Shown here one piece after another: positions 25,295 through 33,979 of a stretch of DNA of 61,294 nt. The DNA comes from JAVBNN01 sp031551525 (GTDB taxonomy: Bacteria; Bacillota; Negativicutes; Acidaminococcales; JAISLQ01). The position numbers and the translations under genes are program-made. The notes under the pieces are model-generated. The model was given only the letters and a program-made list of their open reading frames with translations, had not been told where the DNA came from and made no database searches. How positions within the stretch are numbered: the first letter of the stretch is position 1; each line of letters opens with the position of its first letter. The stretch is from positions 1-61,294 of the forward strand of contig JAVBNN010000007.1 in NCBI GenBank assembly GCA_031551525.1, given 5' to 3'.

Positions 25295-25942
25295 GTGGAA
25301 AATCTGGCTGGTTACATAGAACATACCATACTCGCCCCCGAGGCCACGGTGGATGATATAACCCGCGGCTGCAACGAGGTCATAAAGTATGGTTTTCGCG
25401 GTATTTGCGTTAATTCAGGCTACGTCGGGTTATGCGCGCATCTTTTGGCGGGCAGCGGGGCGAAGGTGATAGCGACCTGCGCGTTTCCTCTTGGGGCAGT
25501 GCGTCCGGAGGTCAAAGCGTTTGAAGCGCGGACGGCAGCAGAGAACAAAGCCGACGAAATAGATATGGTGATGAATATAGGCGCGGCCAAAAGCGGTAAC
25601 TGGGAAGCCGTGGCCGAAGATATACGAATGGTGGTCGAGGCGGCGAAAGTGCCGGTCAAGGTGATAATAGAGACAGATCTTTTGACGGATGCCGAGAAGA
25701 AACTGGCCTGCCGCGCAGCTGTGGAGGCTGGGGCTTCCTATGTCAAGACTTCGACGAGCGGGCTTCATGGCGGGGCCAAGCTGGAAGATATAAAGTTGAT
25801 GAAGCAGGCGGTGGCAGGCCGGGCCAAGATAAAAGCCTCGGGTGGCATAAGGACGCGCGAACAGGCTATAAATCTGGTAAAGGCAGGGGCGGATAGCCTC
25901 GGCACTAGCACGGGGCCATTTATTCTGGCGGTTCAAAAATGA
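25295..25942 (+). CDS. deoC: Deoxyribose-phosphate aldolase
   Basis: A 215-residue TIM-barrel class I aldolase that cleaves 2-deoxyribose-5-phosphate to glyceraldehyde-3-phosphate and acetaldehyde. The Schiff-base lysine is Lys151 (SYVKTSTS), with catalytic Lys180 and Asp90 in place. The start is GTG behind AGGAGG. It overlaps walJ by 4 bp and heads the deoC-walJ-htrA-rlmH transcription unit. Confidence 0.95.
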   Translation: MENLAGYIEHTILAPEATVDDITRGCNEVIKYGFRGICVNSGYVGLCAHLLAGSGAKVIATCAFPLGAVRPEVKAFEARTAAENKADEIDMVMNIGAAKSGNWEAVAEDIRMVVEAAKVPVKVIIETDLLTDAEKKLACRAAVEAGASYVKTSTSGLHGGAKLEDIKLMKQAVAGRAKIKASGGIRTREQAINLVKAGADSLGTSTGPFILAVQK

Positions 25943-26745
25943 CGGTACAAGATTTTCGTTTGCATATCCTGGCCAGTGGCAGCAGGGGAAATGCTATGCT
26001 ACTGGAGGCGGGGAAAACCTCCATCCTGATCGATGCCGGCATAAGCGCGAGGCGCATAGTGGCTGGCCTGGCGAAAGCCGGGCTGAAGCCGGGCGATTTA
26101 TCCGGTATATTTGTAACACACGAGCATACCGACCATGTCGCGGGGCTGCCGGTATTTTCCCGGCGAGCGGCAGTGCCGGTCTTTACGCGGGAAAAGACCT
26201 GGCAGGCGATGGATGCTTTTCGGGCGATGGAGCGGACGCTTTGTCGTCTCTTGCCGGAGGGGGACATAAAGATCGGCGAGCTGACCGTACGTCCTTTCCC
26301 GGTGTCACATGACGCGGCCGATCCGGTAGGGTTTGAATTTTTCTATCGGAGCAGCAAATGCGCACTGGCGACCGATCTCGGGTTTGCCGATAGCAGGGTG
26401 AAACAAGCACTCTCTGGCAGCAACCTGCTGATTCTTGAGGCCAACCACGATCCGCAAATGTTGAGCGAAGGGGGTTATCCCCGCTTTCTCAAGGAGCGTA
26501 TCAGGGGCAGCCGGGGGCATTTGTCCAACCAGGCAGCCGGTATTCTGCTGTCAGAGGTGGTTGAGCAGCCGGAAACAGAAGTGTTTTTAGTGCATTTGAG
26601 CCAGGAAAATAACAGGCCGTCTTTGGCGGAACGCACAGTAAATAATTTTTTGGCGAATAAGGGTATACTGCATAAAACCATACTCAAACTGGCTAGCCAG
26701 GATGAGCTGGTGAGCAACTGCAAAGTGGGGGTGGATGTTGTATGA
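25939..26745 (+). CDS. walJ: Metallo-beta-lactamase-fold hydrolase WalJ/YycJ
   Basis: A 268-residue MBL-fold protein. The metal motif THEHTDH is at about residues 59-65, with later His and Asp ligands in PFPVSHDAADP and CALATDLG. WalJ/YycJ proteins are linked to the WalRK cell-wall regulon and to DNA repair or replication coordination. The order walJ-htrA-rlmH is the same as in Bacillus, though walRK are not in this window. It overlaps the htrA start by 4 bp. Confidence 0.9.
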   Translation: MTVQDFRLHILASGSRGNAMLLEAGKTSILIDAGISARRIVAGLAKAGLKPGDLSGIFVTHEHTDHVAGLPVFSRRAAVPVFTREKTWQAMDAFRAMERTLCRLLPEGDIKIGELTVRPFPVSHDAADPVGFEFFYRSSKCALATDLGFADSRVKQALSGSNLLILEANHDPQMLSEGGYPRFLKERIRGSRGHLSNQAAGILLSEVVEQPETEVFLVHLSQENNRPSLAERTVNNFLANKGILHKTILKLASQDELVSNCKVGVDVV

Positions 26746-27860
26746 AAAAGATTTTACAGCGAGTGTTTTCGCATACAGTGGTAGGGCTTTTGGGTATAAT
26801 AATGGGCATCGTGCTTTTGGGCTGCGGACTGGGGCTGCCTGATACGGTGAAACCGCCCAACAAGGATTTTAAGGCGGGAAACGCCGCGCCAGCCGGGTTG
26901 TCTGATGCGCGCAACACGCCAGTGGTGCGTGCTGCCCAAACGGTCGGTCCGGCGGTGATCGGCATAAACAACAAAGGATATGTGGAAGATATGTTTCGCC
27001 GGCGGGTGCTGGTGGAGCAGGGTGTAGGTTCGGGCGTTATCTTTGATAAGAGTGGGTTGATCGTTACCAACAACCATGTGGTGCAAAATGCGCAGGATAT
27101 AGTGGTCAGCCTGTCGGACGGGCGGACTTTCAATGGCAAGCTGTTGGGCGCAGACCCGACGACTGATCTGGCTGTGGTCAAAATAGATCCTGCTGGTAAA
27201 GACTTGCCGGTAGCGCAGTTTGGTGATTCTGACGCGCTGGTGGTGGGCGAACCGGCTATAGCTATAGGCAATCCGCTGGGCCTGGAATTTCGCGGCAGCG
27301 TGACTGCCGGCGTGATAAGCGCCCTGGGCCGTACTTTGGATATAGGTGAACAGCGTTTCCATCTTGTGCAGACAGATGCTGCGATAAATCCCGGAAATTC
27401 CGGCGGTGCGCTCGTTAACGCAGACGGGCAGGTAATTGGCATAAATAGCGTAAAGATACGCCTGGCCGGCGTTGAGGGCATGGGATTTGCCATACCGATC
27501 AATTCGGTCAAGCCGATCATTAAGGATCTGATAGAAAAAGGACGTGTGTCAAGAGCCTATCTTGGCGTAGGTCTCCTCGACAGCCGTACTGCTGCCGTTT
27601 ACTATGGATATGCTTTTGAAAAGGGCTTGCTGGTGGAGAGGGTCTATGAGAATAGCCCGGCCGCCAAAGCGGGGCTCAGACAGAAAGACATAATACTGAA
27701 AATAAACGACACGGACGTAAATAAAGTAGTGGATATGCGCAGTGTCCTCAATAAGCTGCCGGTCGGGCAAAAAGCGAAACTGTCTATTTTGCGCGGCGGG
27801 CAAGCTATGACTGTCGACGTGTCGCTGGAAGAGATGCCGCAACAGCAGAGCCAGCCCTGA
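26742..27860 (+). CDS. htrA: HtrA/DegP-type serine protease
   Basis: A 372-residue envelope protease. The catalytic triad is His112 (TNNHVV), Asp142 (DPTTDLAVVK) and Ser220 (GNSGGAL). One PDZ domain follows at about residues 270-360. An N-terminal hydrophobic segment (about 12-28) anchors it. VLLGC at 24-28 resembles a lipobox with an unusual Leu at -2, so it could be lipid-anchored instead. It degrades misfolded envelope proteins. Confidence 0.94.
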   Translation: MKKILQRVFSHTVVGLLGIIMGIVLLGCGLGLPDTVKPPNKDFKAGNAAPAGLSDARNTPVVRAAQTVGPAVIGINNKGYVEDMFRRRVLVEQGVGSGVIFDKSGLIVTNNHVVQNAQDIVVSLSDGRTFNGKLLGADPTTDLAVVKIDPAGKDLPVAQFGDSDALVVGEPAIAIGNPLGLEFRGSVTAGVISALGRTLDIGEQRFHLVQTDAAINPGNSGGALVNADGQVIGINSVKIRLAGVEGMGFAIPINSVKPIIKDLIEKGRVSRAYLGVGLLDSRTAAVYYGYAFEKGLLVERVYENSPAAKAGLRQKDIILKINDTDVNKVVDMRSVLNKLPVGQKAKLSILRGGQAMTVDVSLEEMPQQQSQP

Positions 27861-28339
27861 TGAAAATAACCATTCTGGCGGTCGGCAAAATAAAAGAGGG
27901 GTACCTCAGAGACGGTATCGCGGAATTTACCAAACGGCTGAAACCTTATTGCAGCCTGACGGTGATTGAGGTCGCCGAGGAGAAGATGCCGGAGGCGCCT
28001 TCGGCTGCCGAGGTGCGCCAAACGTTGGACAAAGAGGGCGACAAGTTGCTGCCTCTGCTAAAGGAAGGTGTCTTTGCCATCGTGCTGGATGTGGTTGGAA
28101 AGCCCTTATCTTCGGATGCTCTGGCCGGATTGCTGGCGGAAAAGGCTCTGGCAGGCAGGAGTGAACTGGCCTTTGTCATCGGCGGCGCGTATGGACTGTC
28201 AGAAAAAGTGCGCCAACGGGCCGACCTTTTGTTGTCATTTTCGGCGCTGACTTTTACCCATCAAATGACCAGGCTACTCTTGGTCGAGCAGATATACCGT
28301 GCCTTTAAAATCTGGCGCGGAGAAAAATACCATAACTGA
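27860..28339 (+). CDS. rlmH: 23S rRNA pseudouridine-1915 N3-methyltransferase
   Basis: A 159-residue SPOUT methyltransferase. The start ILAVGKIKEGYLRDGIAEF and the C-terminal knot region (FVIGGAYGLSEKVRQRADLL, then LTFTHQMTRLLLVEQIYRAF) are diagnostic. It starts in the stop codon of htrA (1-nt overlap). Confidence 0.97.
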   Translation: MKITILAVGKIKEGYLRDGIAEFTKRLKPYCSLTVIEVAEEKMPEAPSAAEVRQTLDKEGDKLLPLLKEGVFAIVLDVVGKPLSSDALAGLLAEKALAGRSELAFVIGGAYGLSEKVRQRADLLLSFSALTFTHQMTRLLLVEQIYRAFKIWRGEKYHN

Positions 28340-28345
28340 TATAAG

Positions 28346-28366
28346 CCTCCCGCCGTATGCGGGAGG
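28346..28366 (+). terminator. Hairpin after rlmH
   Basis: A perfect 8-bp stem, CCTCCCGC with GCGGGAGG, around CGTAT. No T-run follows, so termination would be inefficient or Rho-assisted. Confidence 0.45.
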
Positions 28367-28412
28367 GGATCATTTACCTTGTGTATGGTGATAAGCGAAA
28401 AGAGGGAGAGCC

Positions 28413-29225
28413 ATGGCTTTGTTGACAGTAGATAAGGAAAAATGCATACTTTGCGGGGCTTGCGCTGATGTCTGCCCCAGCCGGATAATTTCGGTGACGG
28501 AAAATGGCCCGGGAAAGACAGGGGACAGGACATGCATAGCCTGTGGGCACTGTGTGGCGGTGTGCCCGGTGCGGGCCCTGGATAACCGGAGAAATCGCCT
28601 GGAAAACCAGGTGGAGTTAACTGGTTTTAAGTTGCCGGCAGCACAGGAGATGGAAAAAATCCTGCGTTCACGCCGTTCTTGCCGCGTTTATCATGATAAA
28701 GCCGTGCCGGAAGAACTGGTAAGAAAGTTGCTGGATGTAGCCAGATGCGCTCCTACCGGTGGAAATACGCAAGGATTGTCTTTTTTGGTGTTCAGTGGGC
28801 GGGAAAAACTGGATGCTTTTGCCGAAGCGATTATTTGCTGGATGGAAGATGCCATCGCAAAACAATCCCCACAGAGTGGTTATTTTACCGGGGTAGTAAA
28901 AAATTACCGCGTGGACGGGCTGGATTCTGTTTTGCGTGGCGCGCAGCACCTGGTAGTGGCGGTGGCGCCAGAGGCGCAGCAACGGGCGAGGGAAAACTGC
29001 GACTTTGTCTGGTCTTATGCTGAGTTGTTTGCTCCCAGTTTGGGGTTGGGGACTTGTATTGCCGGATTTGCTCAGGCTTGCGCTTTTAGCGGCTGGCGCC
29101 AGCTTGTGGAGCTTTTGGGTTTGCCGACGGGGCTACAGGTGGGAGGTATGCTGATGCTTGGGTTTCCGCGCTATAAATATCACCGGCTGGCTGCCCGCCA
29201 GCCGCTGGCGGTGGAGTTTAGATAG
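28413..29225 (+). CDS. Nitroreductase-family protein with N-terminal 2[4Fe-4S] ferredoxin domain
   Basis: A 270-residue fusion. Residues 1-60 hold two CxxCxxCxxxC clusters (CILCGACADVC and CIACGHCVAVC). The rest is an FMN-binding nitroreductase fold starting LRSRRSCRVYHDKAVPEE and with APTGGNTQG. Such fusions are common in anaerobes and probably pass electrons from ferredoxin to flavin; the natural substrate is unknown. AGAGGGAGAG precedes the ATG. A perfect palindromic terminator follows at 29315. Confidence 0.9.
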   Translation: MALLTVDKEKCILCGACADVCPSRIISVTENGPGKTGDRTCIACGHCVAVCPVRALDNRRNRLENQVELTGFKLPAAQEMEKILRSRRSCRVYHDKAVPEELVRKLLDVARCAPTGGNTQGLSFLVFSGREKLDAFAEAIICWMEDAIAKQSPQSGYFTGVVKNYRVDGLDSVLRGAQHLVVAVAPEAQQRARENCDFVWSYAELFAPSLGLGTCIAGFAQACAFSGWRQLVELLGLPTGLQVGGMLMLGFPRYKYHRLAARQPLAVEFR

Positions 29226-29314
29226 GTTACCAATGGATGGAATAAACAAAAAATAATACATTTTGGGCTTATTAAAAAGTTAAAACGGCAAATAATATAA
29301 TTTTTTGTCCACAC

Positions 29315-29346
29315 AAAAAGGAATGATTGTACAATCATTCCTTTTT
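29315..29346. terminator. Bidirectional palindromic terminator
   Basis: A perfect 32-bp palindrome: arms AAAAAGGAATGATTGT and ACAATCATTCCTTTTT with no loop gap. T-runs occur in both directions. It separates the nitroreductase from glutamate dehydrogenase. Confidence 0.8.
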
Positions 29347-29369
29347 GATTTGTATACATTTTTATTTTA

Positions 29370-29398
29370 TTGATTTTTTGTAAACTAAGGTGTACTAT
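29370..29398 (+). promoter_or_regulatory. gdhA promoter candidate
   Basis: TTGATT (29370-29375), a 17-bp spacer and TACTAT (29393-29398) lie 39 bp before the GTG start. Four of six matches in each hexamer. Confidence 0.45.
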
Positions 29399-29436
29399 TT
29401 TGTTGTAATTTGATATTTTATTGGGAGGGATGTTAA

Positions 29437-30675
29437 GTGGATATTTTTGAAATGGCTAAAATTCCTTTGCAAAAAGCGATCAGTGTAATGCAACTCAGTG
29501 AAGACGCGGCCAATATCATTTCTCAACCCGAGAAGGTACTTGAGGTAAGTATTCCGGTCAGGATGGATAATGGCAAAATACAGGTGTTTACCGGATACCG
29601 TTCGCAGCACAGTACTGCATTGGGGCCGGCCAAGGGCGGCATACGCTTTCACCCCAATGTTACGATGGACGAGGTGAAGACTCTCAGTTTCTGGATGACC
29701 TGCAAGTGCGCGGTGGCTAGCTTGCCCTACGGCGGAGGAAAAGGGGGCGTTATTGTAGATCCGCACAAGCTGTCGGAAAGAGAGCTCGAGGCGCTGTCGC
29801 GCGAGTATATTTATAAAATATCGTCCATGGTGGGCGAATATACTGATATTCCCGCGCCGGATGTCAATACCAACGGAAAAATAATGGGTTGGATGATGGA
29901 CGAATACAGCAGACTGCGCGGCTATGCCGTGCCAGGGCTTATCACGGGAAAGCCGCTGGCTTTAGGCGGCTCGCTCGGACGCAATGCGGCTACAGGGTAC
30001 GGTGTGCTTATCGCCGTTAAAGAGGCTTTCAAGAAGATAAAGATCGAAGCCGGGACCGCCACTTGCGCGGTACAGGGTTTTGGCAATGTGGGAGCTTTTT
30101 CCGCTCAACTTTTGTATGATATAGGTGTGAAAATTTTGGCGGTCAGCAATTCCAAAGGTGGCATATATTCTCAAACGGGTCTCGATCCTTATGCTGTGGA
30201 AAAATATTTAAAAGACAACAAGGGGCTTTTGTCCGGGTATCCGGGCAGCGAACCTATCAGTAATTTTGAACTATTGGAGCTTGATGTCACAGTGCTGGTG
30301 CCGTCAGCGCTCGAGATGCAAATAACCGGGGAAAATGCCGGGCGGGTCAAGGCGCGGATCATCGCCGAGGGGGCCAACGGACCGACTACGCCGGACGCAG
30401 ATGAGATACTCAAAGAGAAAAATGTGTTGGTCATACCCGATATACTTGCTAATTCCGGCGGGGTGACGGTAAGTTATTTCGAATGGGTGCAAAACCTCAA
30501 CCGTTTTTACTGGACGGCAAAAGAAGTTGAGCAAAAGCAGGAGCAGATCATGGTGGACGCTTTCCGGGCAGTTTGCCGGGCTTCGGAAAAATACAATGTT
30601 ACCCCGAGGGTGGGCGCGTATATAGTGGCGCTCGGGCGTTTGGACGAGGCAATGAAGCTGCGCGGCTGGTGCTGA
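29437..30675 (+). CDS. gdhA: Glutamate dehydrogenase
   Basis: A 412-residue Glu/Leu/Phe/Val dehydrogenase. The catalytic region reads GPAKGGIRFHP and then CAVASLPYGGGKGGV with its lysines. The dinucleotide fold starts CAVQGFGNVG. The length fits the short hexameric class. GTG start behind GGGAGGG. In a fermentative anaerobe it probably deaminates glutamate to 2-oxoglutarate. The peptidase and membrane pair downstream suggest amino-acid scavenging. Coenzyme specificity was not determined. Confidence 0.96.
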   Translation: MDIFEMAKIPLQKAISVMQLSEDAANIISQPEKVLEVSIPVRMDNGKIQVFTGYRSQHSTALGPAKGGIRFHPNVTMDEVKTLSFWMTCKCAVASLPYGGGKGGVIVDPHKLSERELEALSREYIYKISSMVGEYTDIPAPDVNTNGKIMGWMMDEYSRLRGYAVPGLITGKPLALGGSLGRNAATGYGVLIAVKEAFKKIKIEAGTATCAVQGFGNVGAFSAQLLYDIGVKILAVSNSKGGIYSQTGLDPYAVEKYLKDNKGLLSGYPGSEPISNFELLELDVTVLVPSALEMQITGENAGRVKARIIAEGANGPTTPDADEILKEKNVLVIPDILANSGGVTVSYFEWVQNLNRFYWTAKEVEQKQEQIMVDAFRAVCRASEKYNVTPRVGAYIVALGRLDEAMKLRGWC

Positions 30676-30705
30676 CAGGCTGTGGTGAAGACAGGGAACC
30701 ATTCT

Positions 30706-30740
30706 TGCCGGAAAGCGGAGTGCTTTCCGGCATTTTATTT
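30706..30740 (+). terminator. gdhA terminator
   Basis: An 11-bp stem, TGCCGGAAAGC with GCTTTCCGGCA, and TTTTATTT follow the gdhA stop. Confidence 0.88.
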
Positions 30741-30946
30741 AGTTAAAATATTTATCAAAACAAGTTATATATTACCGGCAGGAAAATGGTCATATTTTGG
30801 CGAATATTCCACGGCGAACAATTAATAAATATTCTGCGAATATCTGCGGGAAGGGGTTGTGAAACGGTGCAGGAAGCACCGGTATATTTGCTTGTTTTTG
30901 CCTCAATAAACCGGATGAATATTGTAAACAGGGGGGATTTAAACAG

Positions 30947-32110
30947 ATGAAGGAAAAAGCATTCGCGTATATCGACAGTAAAAAAGAAGAAATCATATCT
31001 TTGTGGAAAGACCTTGTCAATATGGAAAGCGGTTCGTATTACATTGAGGGCGTAGACGCAGTCGCCAACCGGGTAAAGGCGGAACTCGACAAGACCGGGG
31101 CTAAGACGCGTCTGGTTGAGTACGAGAAGGCCGGCAACATGGTTATCGGCGATGTCGCCGGAGGGGACAAACCGGGCGTTATTTTCATGGGCCATATGGA
31201 TACGGTGTTCAAGTTGGGTGAAGTAGCGGAGCGTCCGTTTGAAATAAAAGACGGCAATGCTTTCGGCCCTGGTGTGCTTGACATGAAGGGCGGCGTAGTG
31301 GCTGCGATATTTGCCGCGAGGGCATTGCGTGAGGCCGGTTATAACGACCGCCCGCTTAAGTTGATGTTTTGCGGTGATGAAGAAATAGCCCACGAAAACT
31401 CCGATGCGGATGAAGTATTCATAAAAGAAGCCAAGGGCTGCGTCGCGGCTTTTGACTGTGAAACTGCTTTTGTGGATAATGCTGTTGTGGTAGGACGTAA
31501 AGGGACGGCTATTTTTAAGGTGGGCGTGCACGGGGTGACTTCCCACGCCGGCAATGACCCCAAACGCGGCCGCAGCGCGATCCTTGAAATGGCGCACAAG
31601 ATCATTGATATACAAAACCTGACTGATTGGGAGAGGGAATTTACCTTCAATGTGGGCGTTATAAAAGGCGGCACGGTGTTTAACGCTGTCCCCGGTTATT
31701 GCGAGATAGACGTTGATATCCGTTATATGGATTCGGCAATTATTCCCGAACTTAAAGAAATGGTCAACAAGGTTCTCTCGAAAACCTATATCGAGGGCAC
31801 CAGGACGGAACTCATTGAATTCCGTGTTGGCATCAAAGCGATGAAAACGACAGACGGTGTGAAAAAACTGTTTGACCTTATGGTCAAAACAAGCGAAGAA
31901 AACGGTTTTGGTAAACCTTACCCGATAGTTTCCGGCGGCGGTTCGGACGCGGCCTACACGGTCATGGCCGATGTGCCGACGCTTTGCTCGATGGGCGTCA
32001 AGGGCGGCAAAAACCACAGCAAGGAAGAATTTGCCGTAGTGGACAGCATGTTTGAGCGGGCCAAGCTTTTGGTGGCTATGACACTCAACATAGATCAAAT
32101 GGAGAAATAA
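30947..32110 (+). CDS. M20 family metallopeptidase
   Basis: A 387-residue dizinc amidohydrolase of the M20 (carboxypeptidase G2/ArgE/DapE) family. Metal and active-site motifs are FMGHMDTVF, GPGVLDMKGG and FCGDEEIAHENS. The dimerisation domain begins RKGTAIFKVGVHGVTSHAG, and the last ligand His is in GGKNHSKEEFA. It probably hydrolyses a dipeptide or N-acyl amino acid in the cytoplasm. A 206-bp leader with small hairpins (for example CGGTGC/GCACCG near 30865) precedes it. It is followed within 13 bp by the YjiH/YjiG-like membrane pair. Confidence 0.92.
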   Translation: MKEKAFAYIDSKKEEIISLWKDLVNMESGSYYIEGVDAVANRVKAELDKTGAKTRLVEYEKAGNMVIGDVAGGDKPGVIFMGHMDTVFKLGEVAERPFEIKDGNAFGPGVLDMKGGVVAAIFAARALREAGYNDRPLKLMFCGDEEIAHENSDADEVFIKEAKGCVAAFDCETAFVDNAVVVGRKGTAIFKVGVHGVTSHAGNDPKRGRSAILEMAHKIIDIQNLTDWEREFTFNVGVIKGGTVFNAVPGYCEIDVDIRYMDSAIIPELKEMVNKVLSKTYIEGTRTELIEFRVGIKAMKTTDGVKKLFDLMVKTSEENGFGKPYPIVSGGGSDAAYTVMADVPTLCSMGVKGGKNHSKEEFAVVDSMFERAKLLVAMTLNIDQMEK

Positions 32111-32122
32111 GGAGGATCTGGA

Positions 32123-32833
32123 ATGGCGGAAAACGAAAAACAACAGGAAGAATATAAGGTGAGCTGGAAAGGCTGGCTGGCGCTGGCTTTTCTCTGCTTG
32201 TCTTTTTCCGGCTTATTTGCCGGCAAGGGCCCATTTGTATATTTTGGCATCGATTTTGGGTTTTTGAAATTATTTGATTTTAGTACGTTGGTTGGTACTT
32301 TTGGTCAGACCGGCACGGTGGAAAGCGGCGGGAAGGTCGCCAAGACGATCTTCCAGGGCGCTGGCGGCGTGGGCGCCCGCGAAGGTTTTCTTTTTACGCT
32401 GACTCTTTTCCCTACAGTAATGTTGGCGCTGGGGCTTATCCAGGCCTGTGAGTCGCTGGGCGCCCTTCGGGCAGCGGAAAAACTGTTCCGTCCTTTCCTG
32501 CGGCCGGTCATGGGTATACCGGGCGTGGCGGGCCTTGCTTTTGTCAGCAGTTTCACCAGTTCGGACGTGGGTGCGGTCATGACCAAGGGCTTGGTTGAAG
32601 AAAAAATGATGACTGACGATGAGCGTACTATTTTTGTATCCTATCAGTACGCTGGTTCAGCGACCGTGACCAATACTTTCAGCACGGGAGCGCCGCTTCT
32701 TCCCATCACCCTGATCCCGGTAGGCGGCATAATCGGGCTGATTTTTATTGTGAAAGTCATCGGCGCGATAATGGTAAGGGCATACATCAAGTTTTACCGT
32801 AAAAAATATCCGCTGGAAGGAGGGCAAGCCTGA
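32123..32833 (+). CDS. YjiH-like nucleoside-recognition (Gate) domain membrane protein
   Basis: A 236-residue protein with about five hydrophobic segments. The Gate-domain stretch runs ACESLGALRAAEKLFRPFL to SSFTSSDVGAVMTKGL. It is paired with the 163-residue partner that starts in its stop codon, as E. coli YjiH and YjiG are paired next to the isoaspartyl dipeptidase IadA. A transporter or channel for the peptidase substrate or product is inferred. AAGGAGGA precedes the ATG. Confidence 0.8.
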   Translation: MAENEKQQEEYKVSWKGWLALAFLCLSFSGLFAGKGPFVYFGIDFGFLKLFDFSTLVGTFGQTGTVESGGKVAKTIFQGAGGVGAREGFLFTLTLFPTVMLALGLIQACESLGALRAAEKLFRPFLRPVMGIPGVAGLAFVSSFTSSDVGAVMTKGLVEEKMMTDDERTIFVSYQYAGSATVTNTFSTGAPLLPITLIPVGGIIGLIFIVKVIGAIMVRAYIKFYRKKYPLEGGQA

Positions 32834-33324
32834 TGGAGGTGAAAGCAAACGACACCAATATAGTTGAAGAGTTTATGAAGGGCGCGAAAAAAGGCTTTTA
32901 CATCGGCGCGGAGATGATAGCGCCGGCCATGGTAATGGCTTATGCCCTGATAGTGTTTTTGGGTTTGAAAGTTTTCGGCGGTAAGAGCATCATGGACTTT
33001 ATCGGCACCATACTTGATCCGGCGATGGGCCTTTTTGGCTTGCCGGGTGAAGCGGTGGTGGCTCTTTTGGCAGCATTTTTTGCCAAGGCCGCTGGTTGCG
33101 CTACGACCTTTACCCTGTACAGCGCCGGTAAGATAACGGCCGCGCAGGCCACTATCCTGTTCCCGGCCTGTGTCACCATGGGCACACTGGTAGGGCATTT
33201 TGCCCGCATAGTACTGGTTTCGAATGCCAATAAAAAATTCTATCCAGTATTGTTTGCCGCTCCGGTAATAGATGCCGTGATGGTAATGCTGATCACCAGG
33301 GCAGTATTGACTTTTATGGGGTAA
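32833..33324 (+). CDS. YjiG-like Gate-domain membrane protein
   Basis: A 163-residue membrane protein with about four hydrophobic segments. FGLPGEAVVALLAAFFAKA and CVTMGTLVGHFARIVLV are typical of the SpmB/YjiG half of two-part Gate-domain systems. Its ATG overlaps the stop of the YjiH-like gene by 1 nt. A strong terminator closes the operon. Confidence 0.8.
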   Translation: MEVKANDTNIVEEFMKGAKKGFYIGAEMIAPAMVMAYALIVFLGLKVFGGKSIMDFIGTILDPAMGLFGLPGEAVVALLAAFFAKAAGCATTFTLYSAGKITAAQATILFPACVTMGTLVGHFARIVLVSNANKKFYPVLFAAPVIDAVMVMLITRAVLTFMG

Positions 33325-33341
33325 AACTTTTCTGTTATTTG

Positions 33342-33373
33342 GCGCTCCGGACGACGTTCCGGAGCGCTTTTAT
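33342..33373 (+). terminator. Terminator of the peptidase/Gate operon
   Basis: A 10-bp stem, GCGCTCCGGA with TCCGGAGCGC, then TTTTATATTT. Confidence 0.9.
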
Positions 33374-33392
33374 ATTTTTTGAAACGGGCTCT

Positions 33393-33421
33393 TTGCGTAA
33401 AGCGGCACAGTGTGGTATATT
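33393..33421 (+). promoter_or_regulatory. Promoter of the DUF190 gene
   Basis: TTGCGT (33393-33398), 17-bp spacer, TATATT (33416-33421) preceded by TGG as an extended -10. A small GTATG/CATAC hairpin lies in the 5' leader. Confidence 0.6.
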
Positions 33422-33472
33422 TTAAAGAAGGGTATGAAAAACATACTATCTGGTATCAAGGAGGCGATTGTT

Positions 33473-33841
33473 TTGGCTCTTAGCGGAAAGGTGAAAAGGC
33501 TGCGTATTTATATAGGCGAGGAAGAGTATTGTAATAAAAAGCCTATGCACCGGGCTATCCTCGAAAAAGCCCGTAAACTGGACATCGCTGGCGGGACGGT
33601 ATTTAGAGGCCTCGAAGGGTATGGGGCCAATACCCGAACTATCCGGGCATCGAAGTTCCTCGATTTGTCGTCGGATCTTCCTGTGGTGATAGAGCTGATC
33701 GACAAACCGGAAAAATTGGCTTTGTTGCGCGATTTTTTGGCTGCCAACATAAAAAAGGGTCTTGTAACTGTGGAGGATGTTGAGGTCGTGGGTTATAGCG
33801 CTGATTTTTCTGTCGACCAGACCGGGAGCGGGCTGGACTGA
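33473..33841 (+). CDS. DUF190 family PII-like protein
   Basis: A 122-residue protein. KVKRLRIYIGEEE, then AILEKARKLDIAGGTVFRGL and EGYGAN are the DUF190 signature, a ferredoxin-like fold related to PII signalling proteins. I start at TTG 33473, because AAGGAGG lies 8 bp upstream and the family begins just before GKxKRLRIYIGE. Members are often next to CrcB fluoride channels, but no crcB is present here. Function not established. Confidence 0.85.
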   Translation: MALSGKVKRLRIYIGEEEYCNKKPMHRAILEKARKLDIAGGTVFRGLEGYGANTRTIRASKFLDLSSDLPVVIELIDKPEKLALLRDFLAANIKKGLVTVEDVEVVGYSADFSVDQTGSGLD

Positions 33842-33870
33842 GGTTTACTGCTCTTATAATATGATTTTGC

Positions 33871-33905
33871 AGCCACTCCGTCTTTATGGTGGGGTGGCTT
33901 TTATA
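33871..33905 (+). terminator. Terminator after the DUF190 gene
   Basis: AGCCACTCC pairs with GGGGTGGCT (one wobble) followed by TTTATATT. Confidence 0.8.
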
Positions 33906-33979
33906 TTGCTGCTAAGCCGTAGTGAAAAAAAAGGTTTTTTGTGGCATAATTAGAGGTATAAATGACCAAGGGGTTTTGT

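Noticed and set aside
30755..32143. A 462-codon open frame on the minus strand
   Set aside because: It is antisense to the well-supported M20 peptidase gene and has no family features; a codon-bias shadow.
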